Positions 7,507 through 16,512 of a stretch of 64,000 nucleotides of DNA are shown here, in pieces. Source of the stretch: Marinobacterium halophilum (GTDB lineage: Bacteria > Pseudomonadota > Gammaproteobacteria > Pseudomonadales > Balneatricaceae). Below the pieces are notes generated by a model. That model saw only the letters and a program-made list of their open reading frames with translations. It did no database searches and had not been told where the DNA came from. How positions within the stretch are numbered: the stretch's first letter is position 1; the number at the start of each line of letters is the position of its first letter. The position numbers were made by a program, and so were the translations under genes. The DNA lies in NCBI RefSeq assembly GCF_003014615.1, contig NZ_PYGI01000020.1, positions 1-64,000 of the forward strand, read 5' to 3'.

Positions 7507-9114
7507 TCAGGTGTTGGCGTAATCACGCTTGAGCACCAGCTTGTCGACCTTGTTGGAGGCGTTCACCGGCAGCGCGGAAACAAAGCGCACCTGACGCGGC
7601 ACCTTGTAGTTGGCCATGTTCTGACGCGACCATTGCACCAGGTCTTTCTCATCCAGACGGCTGCCGTGGCGGCGAACGATGAAGGCGCAGCCCACTTCGC
7701 CCATGCGCTCATCGGGCACACCGATCACGGCGGCCTGCGCCACTTCGGGGTGCTCAACCAGTGCCGCTTCGATCTCCGCCGGGTAGCAGTTGAAGCCCCC
7801 CACGATGAACATGTCTTTCAAGCGGCCGGTGATACGCAGGTAGCCGCGCTCATCCAGGGTGCCGATGTCACCGGTGTGCATCCACTTGTCGGCATCGATG
7901 GTCTCGGCAGTCGCTTCCGGGTTCTGGAAGTAGCCCTGCATCACATGGAAACCCCGAATGCAGATCTCGCCACTTTCATTGGCACCCAGACGGTTACCGT
8001 CATTATCAAAGATCGCCACTTCAGTGCCGGGAATCGCCTTGCCGCTGGTACCGGCGATGGTCTCGGCGGAATCGGTCGGATCACAGATGGTGGCCAGGCC
8101 ACCACACTCGGTGAGGCCGTAGGCGGTGGTGACCACCTCAAAACCCAGCTCGTTGCGCATGCGCTCGATCAGCACCGGCGGAATGGTGGACGCACCGGTG
8201 GAAGCCACGCGCAGGCTGCTCAGGTCTTTGTTGGCCAGCTCAGGATGCGCCAGCAGTGTCAGGTAAAGGGTCGGCGGGCCGGGCAGCACGCTGACTTTAT
8301 CCTTCTCGATCCGCTCCAGCACTTCATCGGCATCAAATACCGGATGCGGCAGGATGGTTACGCCGCACAGCAGGCAGCAGAGCCAACCGGCCTTGTAGCC
8401 GAAGGTATGGAAGAACGGGTTGACGACCAGGAAGCGGTCGCCCGGTACCAGTCCGAGAATGCGCACAAACTCCGAGAACGCACGCAGGGCCGCACCGTGG
8501 GCACTCATCACGCCTTTGGGTTTGCCGGTGGTGCCGGAGGTGAACATCAAGTCAGACAGGCTATCGCCGGTCAGCTGCCCTGCGCGCACACGGGCGGCGG
8601 ATTCGCTGACCGCTTCGCCCTGCGCAATGAAGGCGTCCCAGTCCAGGCTGTTGGCCAGCGGCGCGCCCGTGCGCGGGCTGGTGATGATGGTCATGTCCAG
8701 ATAGTCGGCGCAGCACTCGGTCAGCTGCGCCGGGTAATCGGTGTCGAGGAAGTCGCCCACGGAAAACAGAATACGGCTGCCGCTGCGCTGGATGATGTCG
8801 GTGGCCTCGGCCGCCTTCATCCGCGTGTTGATCGGCACCAGCACGGCACCGGCCATCTGCAGCCCCAGTGCCGCCAGAATCCAGCGCGCACCGTTGGGAG
8901 CCCATACGGCGACGCGGTCACCGGGCTGTACGCCCAGCTGCATCAGCCCACGCGCCACGTCCAGCGCACGGCTGGCCAGGTCGGCGTAGTCGATCACTTC
9001 GCCGCCGTCTTCAATGGCGGCGGTACCGGCAAAGCGACGCGACGCCTCGAATACCAGTTCGGGGATGGTCTGCGCCTGCAGAGGAAGGTCTAGTTGTGTT
9101 TGCATGCTGGTCAT
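7507..9114 (-). CDS. acyl-CoA ligase, FadD3-like (candidate HIP-CoA ligase)
   Basis: The 535-residue ANL-superfamily ligase activates a carboxylic acid through an acyl-AMP. The P-loop is LMFTSGTTGKPKGVM (about residues 186-200), followed by AYGLTECGG, the hinge region WMHTGDIGTLDERGYLRITGRLKD and the C-terminal catalytic Lys in NKVDKLVLK. Overall wording (NTRMKAAE, GGFNCYPAEIE) is like FadD3, which activates the indanedione-propionate left after steroid A/B-ring removal. It is one base from the upstream SDR stop and belongs to the operon running down from 13304. FadD3 function is inferred from resemblance and context. Confidence 0.8.
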   Translation of the reverse strand: MTSMQTQLDLPLQAQTIPELVFEASRRFAGTAAIEDGGEVIDYADLASRALDVARGLMQLGVQPGDRVAVWAPNGARWILAALGLQMAGAVLVPINTRMKAAEATDIIQRSGSRILFSVGDFLDTDYPAQLTECCADYLDMTIITSPRTGAPLANSLDWDAFIAQGEAVSESAARVRAGQLTGDSLSDLMFTSGTTGKPKGVMSAHGAALRAFSEFVRILGLVPGDRFLVVNPFFHTFGYKAGWLCCLLCGVTILPHPVFDADEVLERIEKDKVSVLPGPPTLYLTLLAHPELANKDLSSLRVASTGASTIPPVLIERMRNELGFEVVTTAYGLTECGGLATICDPTDSAETIAGTSGKAIPGTEVAIFDNDGNRLGANESGEICIRGFHVMQGYFQNPEATAETIDADKWMHTGDIGTLDERGYLRITGRLKDMFIVGGFNCYPAEIEAALVEHPEVAQAAVIGVPDERMGEVGCAFIVRRHGSRLDEKDLVQWSRQNMANYKVPRQVRFVSALPVNASNKVDKLVLKRDYANT

Positions 9115-9115
9115 A

Positions 9116-9874
9116 TCAGATACTCATGATGAATTGGCCACTGTCGATGCGCAGCTCGATACCGTTGATCGCCCGCGCCTCGTCAGAGGCCAGAAACGCG
9201 ACCGCAGCGGCCACGTCTTCGGGCTGGCACATGCGGTTCATCGGGTCGCTGTCGATGGTGATCATGTTTGAATCGATGCCCTCCGGCAGCGCGGCCAGCG
9301 TCATCGGGGTCAGTACACCGTCGGGGTGAACGGAGTTGCAGCGCACGCGGTATTTGCGCTGACGGCAGTGCGCGGCGACGACGCGGGTCAGTGCCGCTAC
9401 CGAGCCTTTGGAGGCGCTGTAGGCCAGGTAATCGGCACGGCCCGCCAGTGCGGCGATGGAGGAAACGTTGATGATCGCCCCGCCCTGTTCCTTCAGCAGT
9501 TCCATGCCTTTCTGGCAGCCGAGGAAGACGCTGTCGGAGTTGATGCGGTGCAGCAGCTGCCAGTCTTCCAGCGAGGTGGTTTCGATGGTGCCGGGTTTGA
9601 GGATGGCGGCATTGTTGACCAGCACATCCAGCTTCCCTTCTTCGGCCTTGATGCTGGCCAGTACGCTGTCCCAATCGGCGGCGTCGGCCACGTCCATGGT
9701 CATGAAGCGCGCCTGCGCGCCCAGCTCGGCGGCCGCAGTCTTGCCACGGGCTTCCTGCAGGTCGGTCATGATCACCCGCGCACCGGCGGCAATCAGGGTT
9801 TTGGCGACCGACAGGCCGACACCGCTGGCAGCACCGGTGACCAGCGCGACTTTGTTATCCATTGAGTTGCTCAT
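9116..9874 (-). CDS. 3beta/17beta-hydroxysteroid dehydrogenase-type SDR
   Basis: The 252-residue classical SDR has TGAASGVG (residues 13-20), NNAAIL, a Ser in NVSSIAAL and YSASK. The segments VFLGCQKGMELLKEQGGAI and CNSVHPDGVLTPM closely follow the Comamonas testosteroni 3beta/17beta-HSD, including the unusual HPDG where most SDRs have PG. It likely oxidises 3beta- or 17beta-hydroxysteroids with NAD to ketones, the entry step of steroid breakdown. It lies 11 nt after the flavoprotein gene and 1 nt before the ligase gene, so it is co-transcribed with both. Confidence 0.87.
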   Translation of the reverse strand: MSNSMDNKVALVTGAASGVGLSVAKTLIAAGARVIMTDLQEARGKTAAAELGAQARFMTMDVADAADWDSVLASIKAEEGKLDVLVNNAAILKPGTIETTSLEDWQLLHRINSDSVFLGCQKGMELLKEQGGAIINVSSIAALAGRADYLAYSASKGSVAALTRVVAAHCRQRKYRVRCNSVHPDGVLTPMTLAALPEGIDSNMITIDSDPMNRMCQPEDVAAAVAFLASDEARAINGIELRIDSGQFIMSI

Positions 9875-9885
9875 TGTTCAGTTCC

Positions 9886-11577
9886 TTATGCAGAGACTCG
9901 CGTGTCAGACGCAGCCTGAGAAGCAGGTGCCACGTTCACGGCCGCAGCCGCGCCGGAGCGACGCCCGGAGAATACGCAATCGGCCAACGACAGCCCGCTG
10001 ATATACAGATTGGAAGGCACGCCCAGCGCGGTGCGTCCTGCCGCATACAAACCGGCAATCGGCTGGCCCTGTGCCGACAGTACCTGACCGCTGTCTTCGG
10101 CGATTTTGAGGCCACCCAGCGTCAACGCACCCAGCGGCAATACCGGTGATTTCACCGAGATATTGAGCGCATAGAACGGCCCTTCACGCAGCGGCTGACA
10201 GGACTCGGCCGATTTGCCCACAGGATCAGGTTCACCCGCGGCAATCGCCTGGTTGTAGGCGCTCAATGCCGCCTCCAGTGCCGCCGGGGTCATACCGGTC
10301 TTGCGCGCCAGATCCGCCGGGGTTTTGCCCTTTTTCGCGCCCAGCAGCATCATCACCAGCGCCGGGACCGACTGGAACCACCAGTAACCGCCAAACATCG
10401 CCTGGCGGATCGACTGGCTGCGCAACGGTTTATCCAAAATCAACCAGGCCTTGCCGTTCTGCTCTTCGCAGATCGCATGGCCCAGCGTCGCGCCGTACAC
10501 CTCTTCGTTGCAGAACCGCTCTCCCTGCGCATTGACCGCAATGCCTTTGGGCCACTTCTGCGGCGGGTTGATAAAGCGCCAGGCGGAAACGGTATCCAAC
10601 CGGTCTGCCGCCGCACCCACCGACAGCCCCAGCCGCAGGCCGCTGCCATCACAACCGGTAGCCCCTATCTTGAAGTTGGCGCGGTACTTGGCGGCGTACT
10701 GTTTCATCAACTCCTTGTTGAAGATGAAACCACCGGTGCTGAGAATCACGCCACGGCGTGCTCTGACCAGCACCGGACGTGCGTGCTCCTGCTCCAGTGC
10801 AGCCAGTTTCAGCCGCAGTTTGTTGCAGTAGCCGGGGGCCAGGTTCTGCAGCTTTTCGGCCCGCTGTGCCCAGCGGCTATGGAGTTCGGCGGCCTTGCTG
10901 CCCACAGGCAACGACCACACTTCAGCGCCGATGACACGCTGGTCGGCATCCACCACCAGCCGACGTACCGCCGACTGAGTCAGGCTGTTGATGCCGCGCT
11001 CACGGCACGCCGCCTGCAAGTGTGAGTACAACACCACACCGCCATGGCCCTTGCCGACCGTGCGATGACCGCGCGGCGGCGGTGGCAGATCACCACGGTA
11101 CGCCGGCACCAGCTCATTACCGGAGTAATAGAGGTAGTAGCCGTCCTGCGGATAGGAGGTTTTGCCCCCCGGTGGCATGGTGTGGGTATAGGGCGTGCCC
11201 ATACTCTCCAGCCATTGCAGGTTGGCGACGCTGTTGTCACAGAAGCGTTTCAGGGTGTCATCACTGATAACGCCCTGGGTCTCATGCTTGAGGTAGTCGA
11301 ACATGGCCTCAGGCGTGTCGTTGAACCCCGCCTGCTGCTGATGGCGGGTACCGCCACCGGCATAGACCACGCCGCCGCTCTTGGCGCTGGCACCGCCACC
11401 GTTAAAGCGATCGACCACGATCACCTCAGCGCCCTGATCATGGGCCTCCAATGCGGCGCTGGCACCGGCCGCGCCCCAGCCGACGACCAGCACATCACAG
11501 TGCCGGCCCCACGTCTGTTGATCCGGGTCTTGCAGTTCCAGCGGCGCGCCGATATCGGTTACCGAGGTTCTGCTCAT
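9886..11577 (-). CDS. KstD-family FAD dehydrogenase
   Basis: The 563-residue flavoprotein has an N-terminal Rossmann motif (VVGWGAAGAS, Gly33-Gly38) and a fumarate reductase/3-ketosteroid dehydrogenase fold. It closes with the FAD-binding GLYAAGRTALG...SGLSLADCVFSGRRSG. It differs from the neighbouring KstD in the C-terminal signature, with PVLPLGALTLGGLKI instead of GDIGTKGG, so it may act on another bond, for example as a 3-ketosteroid Delta4-dehydrogenase. Its start overlaps the stop of kstD by 4 nt. FAD binding is clear; the exact substrate is inference. Confidence 0.82.
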   Translation of the reverse strand: MSRTSVTDIGAPLELQDPDQQTWGRHCDVLVVGWGAAGASAALEAHDQGAEVIVVDRFNGGGASAKSGGVVYAGGGTRHQQQAGFNDTPEAMFDYLKHETQGVISDDTLKRFCDNSVANLQWLESMGTPYTHTMPPGGKTSYPQDGYYLYYSGNELVPAYRGDLPPPPRGHRTVGKGHGGVVLYSHLQAACRERGINSLTQSAVRRLVVDADQRVIGAEVWSLPVGSKAAELHSRWAQRAEKLQNLAPGYCNKLRLKLAALEQEHARPVLVRARRGVILSTGGFIFNKELMKQYAAKYRANFKIGATGCDGSGLRLGLSVGAAADRLDTVSAWRFINPPQKWPKGIAVNAQGERFCNEEVYGATLGHAICEEQNGKAWLILDKPLRSQSIRQAMFGGYWWFQSVPALVMMLLGAKKGKTPADLARKTGMTPAALEAALSAYNQAIAAGEPDPVGKSAESCQPLREGPFYALNISVKSPVLPLGALTLGGLKIAEDSGQVLSAQGQPIAGLYAAGRTALGVPSNLYISGLSLADCVFSGRRSGAAAAVNVAPASQAASDTRVSA

Positions 11578-13304
11578 GCCTTCACCTTTTGCGCTTCACG
11601 CTGGCGCACCAGGTCATTGACGGCAATGTAACCGAAGGTCATCGCCGGTCCCAGCGTAGAGCCTGCGCCCGGATAAGAGGTGCCCATCACCGATGCCGAA
11701 CAGTTGCCGATGGCATACAGCCCCTTGATCTCGCTGCCATCTTCACGCACGACGCAGCCGTTTTCATTGGTCAGCAGGCCACCCTTGGTACCGATATCAC
11801 CGGCATCCATACGCATGGCGTAGAACGGGCCTTTTTTGACCGGGGCCAGACAGGGGTTGGGCTTGACGTTGCTGTCGCCGTAGTAACGGTCGAAGACGTT
11901 GCCGCCGCGCTGGAAGTCTTCATCGTTGCCGCTGGCAGCATAGCCATTCATCTTTTTGACCGTGTCCGTCAGACCGGCCGCATCAATGCCGATTTCACCG
12001 GCCAAGGCTTCCAGTGTATCGGCCTTCCAGTACACGGTTTTATGCCAGGCCTTGGGCAGACGGCTGTCCGGCATGATCTGCGACGGCATCAACGGCCCCA
12101 TGGCGTAGTTGAAGCGGAAGTGGCCATCAAAGATCACCCAGGCCGGGATCGTCTTGCCACCGGTCACCTCGTTGTCCTTGTACATGGCGTCAACAAATTC
12201 CAGATAAGGAGCCGCCTCGTTGACGAAACGCTTGCCCTCGCCGTTGACCACAATCGCGCCGGGGAAGGCACGCTCGGCAAATACGCCACGCGCTTTCTCT
12301 TCTTTCGGCACGCTGATGGTCGGTGCCCACCAACCCCAGTCGAGCAGATCGGTCGCTGCGCCCAGCGCCTGTCCCGCTTCCAGTGCCGCACCGGTGTTCT
12401 GTCCCGGCGGTGTGGCGCTCCATTCCACCTTGGTGGGCTGCGGCAGGTACTTGTCACGCAGGGCCTGGTTCTGTTCAAACCCGCCCGAGCCAAGGATGAC
12501 GCCCTGACGCACCTTGATCAGCTGTTCCTGACCATCACGCTTGACGATCAATCCGCTGATGCGACCATCGGTCTCGACCAGTTCACGGAAATCGGTGTTC
12601 AGCCACAGTGGTACATTGCGGTCCATCAACGAGGCCCGCAGGGATGCGACCAGTGCATTACCCAGTGCCGCGCGGCGGTCACGCTTGGTCTTGCGGCGCT
12701 GTTTGAAGTCCATCTTGTAGCGCAGCATCAGCCACACCAGCAGTACACGCCAGCCGCGCTCGCGGGCCATCGCCTTGTGCGCGTGGCGAGCGGTCCATGC
12801 GATCTTGCCCATCAGCAGCGTGGTCGGCGAGGCAGGCATCAGGTTATCGGCCTCTGCGCCCAGCTTGCTGGTATCGAACAGTTCCGGGTCGAGGGTACGG
12901 CCACCGGGCAACGCGCCAGGCAAGTGGGGGTAATAGTCGGGGTAACGCTCGGCCACGGTGTAATGCAGCTGGGTATTCTCTTCCAGGTACTGCATCATTT
13001 TCGGCGCGTTATCCAGATAGGCGCGCAGACGTGCCTCATCGATCTTGCCTTCAGTGGAAGCCTTAACGTAGGTCAGTGCCTGCTCGTAGCTGTCGTTGCC
13101 TTTCTTGGCTTTGAAGTAGTGGTTATTCGGCACCCAAATGCCGCCGCCCGACAATGCCGAGGTGCCACCGTATTTAGCGCCCTTTTCGACGATCAGAACA
13201 CTCATGCCCTGGTCAGCGGCAAAGATCGCGGCCGACATGGCCCCAGCGCCGGAACCGACCACCACTACGTCATAGGTGTCGGTGACTGTTGCCTGTGAAG
13301 TCAT
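11574..13304 (-). CDS. kstD: 3-ketosteroid Delta1-dehydrogenase
   Basis: The 576-residue FAD enzyme introduces the C1-C2 double bond into ring A. The cofactor motif is GSGAGA (17-22), followed by VEKGAKYGGTSALSGGGIWVPNN, a KstD hallmark. RYPDYYPHLPG follows near residue 120, where the family has a catalytic Tyr. The C-terminal GPFYAMRMDAGDIGTKGG carries the second Tyr/Gly pair, and SYPGAGSTLGPAMTFGYIA binds FAD. Length is slightly above the actinobacterial enzymes. It is the first gene of the operon ending with the ligase at 7507. An A-rich leader and an inverted repeat (13418-13433) lie upstream. Confidence 0.88.
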   Translation of the reverse strand: MTSQATVTDTYDVVVVGSGAGAMSAAIFAADQGMSVLIVEKGAKYGGTSALSGGGIWVPNNHYFKAKKGNDSYEQALTYVKASTEGKIDEARLRAYLDNAPKMMQYLEENTQLHYTVAERYPDYYPHLPGALPGGRTLDPELFDTSKLGAEADNLMPASPTTLLMGKIAWTARHAHKAMARERGWRVLLVWLMLRYKMDFKQRRKTKRDRRAALGNALVASLRASLMDRNVPLWLNTDFRELVETDGRISGLIVKRDGQEQLIKVRQGVILGSGGFEQNQALRDKYLPQPTKVEWSATPPGQNTGAALEAGQALGAATDLLDWGWWAPTISVPKEEKARGVFAERAFPGAIVVNGEGKRFVNEAAPYLEFVDAMYKDNEVTGGKTIPAWVIFDGHFRFNYAMGPLMPSQIMPDSRLPKAWHKTVYWKADTLEALAGEIGIDAAGLTDTVKKMNGYAASGNDEDFQRGGNVFDRYYGDSNVKPNPCLAPVKKGPFYAMRMDAGDIGTKGGLLTNENGCVVREDGSEIKGLYAIGNCSASVMGTSYPGAGSTLGPAMTFGYIAVNDLVRQREAQKVKA

Positions 13305-13316
13305 CTGCTATCTCCA

Positions 13317-13326
13317 TTTTATTATT
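13317..13326 (-). promoter_or_regulatory. A-rich AAnAAnAA leader of kstD
   Basis: Sense-strand AATAATAAAA immediately precedes the GGAG SD of kstD. Candidate Hfq/Crc target. Confidence 0.45.
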
Positions 13327-13417
13327 CTCAACCCGGGGCAGCCGCCTGGCTGCGACGATAAGGCCAATGCCATTGGCACTCAGGTATCATCATGCGCAAC
13401 GGCAACAGGCACGGGCA

Positions 13418-13433
13418 TCGTCAAACCGGACTA
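13418..13433 (-). promoter_or_regulatory. candidate operator, GTCY-N4-RGAC family
   Basis: TCGTCA-AACC-GGACTA, about 115 bp upstream of kstD. It is one of seven similar inverted repeats upstream of steroid-cluster transcription units; the others are at 16434, 17885, 19144, 25862, 25895 and 32094. Confidence 0.5.
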
Positions 13434-13496
13434 AGCAGGGAGGAAAGCGGAGAACTGTTCGTGTGCAACAGCGATCATGGGGAGGTTGTAACGCAC

Positions 13497-13518
13497 AATG
13501 CCCGCACGTGCGGGCATT
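13497..13518 (-). terminator. palindrome after the second acyl-CoA ligase
   Basis: AATGCCCGCACGTGCGGGCATT is a perfect 22-bp palindrome 28 nt beyond the ligase stop. It has no T-run, so it may terminate weakly, stabilise the mRNA 3' end, or be a protein site upstream of kstD. Confidence 0.5.
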
Positions 13519-13546
13519 GTGATCGATATGATTGTGGAGCCCTGAA

Positions 13547-15247
13547 TCAGAGGAACAGCTGTTTCTTGATCTGTGCCTTGAGCAGTTTACCGGCCGGGTT
13601 ACGCGGCAGTTTTTCCTGCTGTACCGAGATCATCGACGGTACCTTGTAGCCCGCCAAATGCTCGGAAACGAAGGTCTGCAGTTCTGCTTCTTCCAGTTCT
13701 TCGCCGGGCTGGATCGCTACCACGGCCACCACGGCTTCACCGGTTTCTTCATCGGGCACACCCAGCACTGCTGCTTCGCGCACCAATGGATGGCGCAGCA
13801 GGCAGGATTCAACCTCGGCCGCAGCGATGTTTTCGCCCGCACGGTTGATCACGTCCTTGAGTCGGTCGACGATGTAGATGAAGCCTGCAGCATCCACATG
13901 GCCCAGGTCGCCCGTGTGCAGCCAGCCGTCACGTACCGCAGCCGCGGTAGCGTCATCATCATTCAGATATCCATCCATCATGGCTACCGAGCGCAGGCAG
14001 ATTTCGCCGTTCTCACCCGCTGCAACCGGCTCGCCTTCCATGTTCAGTACGCTGATCTGCATCAGCGGAGACTGCAGGCCGGAAGCGGTCGGGTGCATGC
14101 GGAACAGGTCACCGGAAATGCCCGCGCCCACACCGTTGGACTCGGTCATGCCGTAACCGATGCCCACCAACTGCTCCGGCATCGCATCCAGCACTTCATC
14201 GATCAGTCCCTGAGGCAAACCCGCGCCGCCGAAGCCCAGTCCGGCCATGCGGCCTTTAACCGCATCGCTGTGGAATTCGGGTTCACGCAACAGCTGCATC
14301 ACCATCGACGGTGCGCCGTTGAACTGGGTGACCTGCTCGGCCGCCATCAACTCCACGGCAGCCTTGGGGTCCCATTTGTGCATGAACACCAGGCGGCGAC
14401 CGGTACGCAACGCCGTCAGCAGCTGCGCATGCAAGCCACTGACATGGAACAGTGGAACCGCCGTCAGGATCACCGGCGTCAGCGCCATGGCCTGAATGCG
14501 CGCCAGTGCTTCCGGCGAGCTCATGGCCGATACGGCACTGATGTAGTCGATGTTGTACAGCGCCTGACAGACCGCCCGCTGCGATGACACCACCGCCTTG
14601 GCCCGACTGGTCGCGCCGGAGGTAAACAGGATCAGCGCCGGGTCTTCCGGTGCCGGATTGATCTCGGGCAGCGGCCCCACAGGGCGTGACTGCACCTTGT
14701 CGTAGCCATTGATCCGGGTGTTTTCAGCTTCAGCCTCATCACCCGGCCCCACCATCAATACATGGGTGCTGTCGGCGATATGCTCCAGCCCGATCCGCTT
14801 CAGACGGTCATGGTCACAAGCCAGTACTTTGGCATCCAGTGCATCCAGTGCGGCGTGCAGCTCTTCACCCAGACCAAAGCTGTTCAGCGGTGCCGGTACT
14901 GCCCCCAAACGCGCAGCCGCCACAAACACGGCTACCCATTCCGGGCGGTTACGCATGGCAATTGCGATGCGGTCACCAGGCTTGATGCCCAGTCCATACA
15001 TCCAGGATGCCAGCGCATCCACATGGGCGTAAAACCGGCCGAAACTCCAGCGGTCGCCCTGATATACCAGGAAACATGCATCATCTTCACGACGGGACCG
15101 GTTGATCACGTCGATGAGATGCGCAGGAGCCTGTTTATAGACCGTCTGCCGTCCACTCGGGGTATCGATTTCATCGAGTTCAAAGGGTGCCCCGGGTGCG
15201 GTCAGCTGCGCCTGTATCGCCGCAGTCTGTTCCATGATGGCATTCAT
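13547..15247 (-). CDS. acyl-CoA ligase (AMP-forming) of the steroid cluster
   Basis: The 566-residue ANL ligase has an altered P-loop, LFTSGATSRAKAVV, where the family usually shows TSGTTGxPKG. The remaining motifs are normal: GYGMTESNG, WLHTGDLGHVDAAGFIYIVDRLKD, and NPAGKLLK with the catalytic Lys. The N-terminal 40 residues extend beyond FadD-type enzymes. It could activate a steroid side chain or another propionate-type intermediate. It is separated by 35 nt from the MBL gene upstream and has its own A-rich leader at 15260-15269. Substrate unknown. Confidence 0.8.
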   Translation of the reverse strand: MNAIMEQTAAIQAQLTAPGAPFELDEIDTPSGRQTVYKQAPAHLIDVINRSRREDDACFLVYQGDRWSFGRFYAHVDALASWMYGLGIKPGDRIAIAMRNRPEWVAVFVAAARLGAVPAPLNSFGLGEELHAALDALDAKVLACDHDRLKRIGLEHIADSTHVLMVGPGDEAEAENTRINGYDKVQSRPVGPLPEINPAPEDPALILFTSGATSRAKAVVSSQRAVCQALYNIDYISAVSAMSSPEALARIQAMALTPVILTAVPLFHVSGLHAQLLTALRTGRRLVFMHKWDPKAAVELMAAEQVTQFNGAPSMVMQLLREPEFHSDAVKGRMAGLGFGGAGLPQGLIDEVLDAMPEQLVGIGYGMTESNGVGAGISGDLFRMHPTASGLQSPLMQISVLNMEGEPVAAGENGEICLRSVAMMDGYLNDDDATAAAVRDGWLHTGDLGHVDAAGFIYIVDRLKDVINRAGENIAAAEVESCLLRHPLVREAAVLGVPDEETGEAVVAVVAIQPGEELEEAELQTFVSEHLAGYKVPSMISVQQEKLPRNPAGKLLKAQIKKQLFL

Positions 15248-15259
15248 ATGGGTCTCCTC

Positions 15260-15269
15260 TTATTGTTGT
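15260..15269 (-). promoter_or_regulatory. A-rich leader of the acyl-CoA ligase gene
   Basis: Sense-strand ACAACAATAA directly before the GAGGAG SD of the ligase at 13547-15247. Candidate Hfq/Crc target. Confidence 0.5.
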
Positions 15270-15282
15270 AAGCGCAATTCAA

Positions 15283-16359
15283 TCATCGTGTCTGGTACCA
15301 GTCCAGCCCCTCATCATCCGTGATCCGCACCAGCTCACCGCGACGGCAGAGATAATGCAGGTGTGCCAGGGTTTCACCCAGACCCAACATCAACTCGATC
15401 GATTTGAGCTCGCGCCGGAACAGCCAACCCATGGCCTGATATCCGGTAAATTTTTCACCCTGCTTGAGCGGGGCCATCAGGTGTTGCAACTGGCGCTCGT
15501 GGTGCGCTTCAAGCTGCTCGATACGGGCATGCAGCCCGCGAAACACCTGACCATGCGCCGGCAGCACCAGTGTATCGGCAGCCAACTCTCGCAGCCGTTT
15601 CAATGACCGCAGCCACAAACTCAGCGGGTCTGCTTCCGGCTCGACATCGCTGACCAGAATATTGGAGCTGATGCCGGGCAAAACCTGATCACCGGCGAGC
15701 AGGATACGATCATCGGCGGCGTACAGGCAGGCGTGTTCCGGCGAATGACCTTCACCGATGACGACCTGCCATTCGCGCCCGCCAATACTAAGCGTTTCCC
15801 CGTCACGCAGACGGGTAAAACTGGGCGGGAAGTCAGGTATAAACGGGTCTTTGCGGTGCGAGCCGGTCATCTTCTCGAACCGTTCAAGCGGCATGCCCGC
15901 GCGCTGGAAGAATGCGCGCTGCGAGTCTTCCTTGACCACCGCGTTGGTACTGGCCAGTGCGCGCATGGTGAAATATTCGCCATGAGTCATGTACAGCGGC
16001 GCATCGAACTCGCTCATCAGCCAACTGGCGCAACCGGCATGGTCATAATGGAAATGGGTGCAGATCACGCCCTTGAGCGGCAGCCCCGGAAACTGTTGTG
16101 CCGCCAACGCGGTCCAGCATTCGCGTGAAACATCGGTATTCAACCCGGTATCAACCAGATACCAGCCATCGCCATCATCCAGCAGATACACATTGATGTG
16201 GTCCAGCGCCATCGGCATCGGGATACGGGTCCAGAACACCCCGGGAGCCACTTCGGTGACACCACCCACTCCCGTCGGTACCTCGAAGGGATACTCCAGC
16301 GCCTCGCGTTCGGCCGCCTTGCGCTGTTTGATCTGAGCCTCGGTTTCACGTTCCAGCAT
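15283..16359 (-). CDS. MBL-fold metallo-hydrolase
   Basis: The 358-residue metallo-beta-lactamase-fold hydrolase has THFHYDHAG (His-x-His-x-Asp-His, about residues 101-109), GEGHSPEH, LAGDQVLPG and the final PAHG histidine, so the full dinuclear metal site is present. The C-terminal 90 residues form a helical cap like that of glyoxalase-II-like thioesterases. In a CoA-thioester pathway it could be a thioesterase or lactonase; this is inference from context. It begins the minus-strand unit facing the MFS gene, with a candidate operator (16434-16449) in the shared promoter region. Confidence 0.8.
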   Translation of the reverse strand: MLERETEAQIKQRKAAEREALEYPFEVPTGVGGVTEVAPGVFWTRIPMPMALDHINVYLLDDGDGWYLVDTGLNTDVSRECWTALAAQQFPGLPLKGVICTHFHYDHAGCASWLMSEFDAPLYMTHGEYFTMRALASTNAVVKEDSQRAFFQRAGMPLERFEKMTGSHRKDPFIPDFPPSFTRLRDGETLSIGGREWQVVIGEGHSPEHACLYAADDRILLAGDQVLPGISSNILVSDVEPEADPLSLWLRSLKRLRELAADTLVLPAHGQVFRGLHARIEQLEAHHERQLQHLMAPLKQGEKFTGYQAMGWLFRRELKSIELMLGLGETLAHLHYLCRRGELVRITDDEGLDWYQTR

Positions 16360-16433
16360 GACTCTCTCCTGCTGTTGGGTAGGGGCACTACTTATTCATG
16401 TTCACATATGACGTGATTCACTCGGCAGTCACT

Positions 16434-16449
16434 ACGTCCAAAAGGACGA
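16434..16449. promoter_or_regulatory. candidate operator in the divergent MBL/MFS promoter
   Basis: ACGTCC-AAAA-GGACGA, inverted repeat of the GTCY-N4-RGAC type, in the 153-bp gap between the divergent genes at 16359 and 16513. Confidence 0.5.
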
Positions 16450-16485
16450 TGTTCAGCAGCACCACTCACGTAAGTTATCCACCAC

Positions 16486-16493
16486 AACAATAA
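16486..16493 (+). promoter_or_regulatory. A-rich leader of the MFS gene
   Basis: AACAATAA, within ACAACAATAAA, 20 nt before the ATG at 16513. Fits AAnAAnAA. Confidence 0.45.
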
Positions 16494-16512
16494 ATTCCCA
16501 CGGAGCCCCAAC

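Noticed and set aside
7438-9093. 551-codon plus-strand frame antisense to the acyl-CoA ligase
   Set aside because: Shadow of the ligase gene, whose ANL motifs are all present on the minus strand. No SD before it.
11451-13298. 615-codon plus-strand frame antisense to kstD
   Set aside because: Entirely overlaps the KstD coding sequence with its complete FAD and catalytic motifs. The antisense text has no recognisable domain.
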